Shown: one piece after another, positions 5,849 through 6,807 of the stretch
How positions within the stretch are numbered: position 1 is the first letter of the stretch
Layout of the letters: the number at the start of each line of letters is the position of its first letter
Assembly: GCA_946886185.1 (NCBI GenBank)
Contig: CAMPIC010000151.1
Location: forward strand, 1 to 6,807
Direction: 5' to 3'
DNA length: 6,807 nt
Source of the DNA: an uncultured bacterium
GTDB lineage: Bacteria; Eisenbacteria; RBG-16-71-46; CAIMUX01
Position numbers and translations under genes: made by a program
Notes under the pieces: generated by a model
What the model was told of the DNA's origin: nothing
Database searches by the model: none
Seen by the model: only the letters and a program-made list of their open reading frames with translations

Positions 5849-6547
5849 GTGCCGCGGGATCCGACCGGGAGCCCGGCGGCGCGCGACCGCACCGTGGAAG
5901 AGGGTCCGCGCCTGGCTCATCCCCTCCCGCTCGTCGCGCTGCTCGACGATGTGCGCAGCGCGTTCAACGTCGGTTCCATGTTTCGCACGGCGGAAGCGGC
6001 GCGGATGGCGCACCTTCACCTGGGCGGCATCACTCCCTATCCGCCGAACGCGAAGCTCGATCGGACCGCGCTCGGTTGCGCGCACCGCGTCTCCTGGAGC
6101 CATCACCTCGATACCCGCGCGCTGATTCGAGAACTGCGTGCCGCGGGTACGACCGTGTGGGGCGTCGAGCTCGCCCCGTCCGCGCGCTCGCTCTACACGA
6201 TGCAGGCACCCAGTCCGCTTGCTCTGGTGTTCGGGCATGAGACCGCCGGAATCGATCCAGGCGTGCTCGCGGAATGCGATGCCGTGGTGGCGGTGCCGAT
6301 GCTCGGCAGGAAGAACTCTCTCAACGTCGCGACGGTGTTCGGAGTGGTGGTCTTCGAGATCGTGCGGCAGTGGGGATTCGGAGCGATGGAGCCGTTCCGT
6401 CAGAGATCTCAGGAGAGGCAGGGAAGTCAGGAGAGTCAGGAGAGGCAGGAGAGTCAGGAGAGGCAGGAGAGTCAGGAGAGGCCGGACAGTCAGAACAGTC
6501 AGGAGCCCCGGTTCCAGGAGAACGAATCGGACGAGCCGAACCGGTAA
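5849..6547 (+). CDS. TrmH/SpoU-family RNA 2'-O-methyltransferase with repetitive C-terminal tail
   Basis: A 232-residue SAM-dependent SPOUT-class methyltransferase, probably acting on tRNA or rRNA ribose. Motif 1 is RSAFNVGSMFRTAEAARM (36-53), with Asn40 and Arg46 at the usual conserved sites. GITPYPPNAKLDRTALG (60-76) is typical of one TrmH-like subgroup. Motif 2 is ALVFGHETAGID (125-136), and motif 3 is VPMLGRKNSLNVATVFGVVVFE (149-170). Motifs 2 and 3 form the trefoil-knot SAM site. The fold ends near residue 176. The last ~50 residues are a Ser/Gln/Glu/Arg tail coded by a 9-bp tandem repeat. No extra N-terminal RNA-binding domain is present. The GTG at 5849 starts 2 bp after the aminotransferase stop, suggesting translational coupling, but its ribosome site is weak; an in-frame GTG at 5894 is an alternative. 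The RNA target is unknown. The 3' end overlaps the opposing phosphatase gene by 49 bp. Confidence 0.9.
   Translation: MPRDPTGSPAARDRTVEEGPRLAHPLPLVALLDDVRSAFNVGSMFRTAEAARMAHLHLGGITPYPPNAKLDRTALGCAHRVSWSHHLDTRALIRELRAAGTTVWGVELAPSARSLYTMQAPSPLALVFGHETAGIDPGVLAECDAVVAVPMLGRKNSLNVATVFGVVVFEIVRQWGFGAMEPFRQRSQERQGSQESQERQESQERQESQERPDSQNSQEPRFQENESDEPNR
6407..6505 (+). repeat. 9-bp tandem repeat (11 units) coding the methyltransferase tail
   Basis: Units follow AGTCAGGAG or AGGCAGGAG and partly alternate, giving an 18-bp higher-order unit at 6434-6478. Units begin at 6407, 6416, 6425, 6434, 6443, 6452, 6461, 6470, 6479, 6488 and 6497; those from 6425 to 6478 are exact copies of one or other form, and the outer ones have drifted. 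In frame they code SQE and RQE tripeptides (residues 187-219). The plus strand is almost all purine apart from TC or C at fixed places, and it carries repeated GGAG cores that resemble ribosome sites. The last unit contains the stop codon of the minus-strand phosphatase. Confidence 0.93.
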
Positions 6548-6807
6548 TCGTGCTCTGAAGGCGCACCGGGCGCGCCGTTCGATTCCAGGACGCGCACGAT
6601 CACGACGGTGACGTTGTCGGGCGCTCCCCCGCTCAGCGCGGCGTCCACCAGCTGCTGCGTAGCGCGCTCGGCGCTCACGTCTCGAATCAGCTCCACCAGC
6701 GTCTGCGGATGCACCGCTTTGGCCAGCCCGTCGCTCGCGAAAAGCAGCGCATCCTCGGGTTGGAGAAGGAGCGCGCGATCCAGGAAGTCAGGCGCGTTGT
6801 CCGGACA
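6499..6807 (-). CDS. PP2C-family Ser/Thr protein phosphatase, C-terminal part, 5' end outside window
   Basis: On the minus strand the frame is open to the right edge and 102 residues are visible. A GTG at 6714 is internal, because recognisable phosphatase sequence continues upstream of it. Counting from the edge, EDALLFASDGLAKAV (18-32) is the PP2C D-x-L-L-x-x-SDGL motif with metal-binding Asp26. SGGAPDNVTVVIVRV (59-73) is the final GG-x-x-DN-x-T strand motif with Asp64. These fit bacterial Stp/PrpC-type metal-dependent phosphatases, which reverse Hanks-type Ser/Thr kinase signalling. The domain ends near residue 73. The last ~29 residues (Gly/Pro then Ser/Asp-rich) are an extra tail whose 3' part overlaps the end of the methyltransferase gene, and its TGA falls inside the 9-bp repeat. 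No kinase is visible in the window. Confidence 0.9.
   Translation of the reverse strand, partial: CPDNAPDFLDRALLLQPEDALLFASDGLAKAVHPQTLVELIRDVSAERATQQLVDAALSGGAPDNVTVVIVRVLESNGAPGAPSEHDYRFGSSDSFSWNRGS

Overview
The window is a dense, high-GC bacterial fragment. It has GTG starts, clear Shine-Dalgarno sites and no RNA genes, CRISPR or transposase. All six genes belong to recognisable families and two are cut by the window edges. The gene mix and GC-rich style (an ~800-residue YfhO-type membrane protein, a MOP-family flippase, diacetamido-sugar-type enzymes) would suit an uncultured FCB-group or Eisenbacteria/Gemmatimonadota-like lineage. That placement is a guess from style only.

Layout: (1) 3-593, plus strand, the C-terminal part of a polysaccharide flippase. 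(2) 590-783, a 12-bp tandem repeat that starts at the flippase stop codon and fills most of the gap to the next gene. (3) 816-3224, minus strand, a complete YfhO-family multi-pass membrane protein, convergent with the flippase. (4) 3225-3510, a divergent control region with a good sigma-70-type promoter reading towards YfhO and a long structured leader for the rightward operon. (5) 3511-4593, a Gfo/Idh/MocA oxidoreductase of WlbA type; 4594-4739, an unusually long spacer holding inverted repeats; 4740-5846, a DegT/DnrJ/EryC1/StrS aminotransferase; and 5849-6547, a TrmH/SpoU-family RNA methyltransferase that starts 2 bp after the aminotransferase stop. (6) 6499-6807, minus strand, the C-terminal part of a PP2C-family phosphatase that overlaps the methyltransferase tail-to-tail by 49 bp.

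The likely theme is surface glycan assembly. The oxidoreductase and aminotransferase form the C3-oxidation/C3-amination pair that makes a 3-amino (2,3-diamino) uronic-acid nucleotide sugar. The flippase would move lipid-linked glycan across the membrane, and the YfhO-type protein is a predicted GT-C-like membrane glycosyltransferase. The N-acetyltransferase and UDP-GlcNAc 6-dehydrogenase expected for the pathway are not in the window. The methyltransferase and phosphatase look unrelated in function.

I see no clearly new system. The parts most worth a second look are two unrelated short tandem repeats at gene 3' ends (one supplies the stop codon of the opposing phosphatase gene), a 10-bp element with a small hairpin shared by the leaders of the oxidoreductase and the aminotransferase, and the structured spacer between those two genes.
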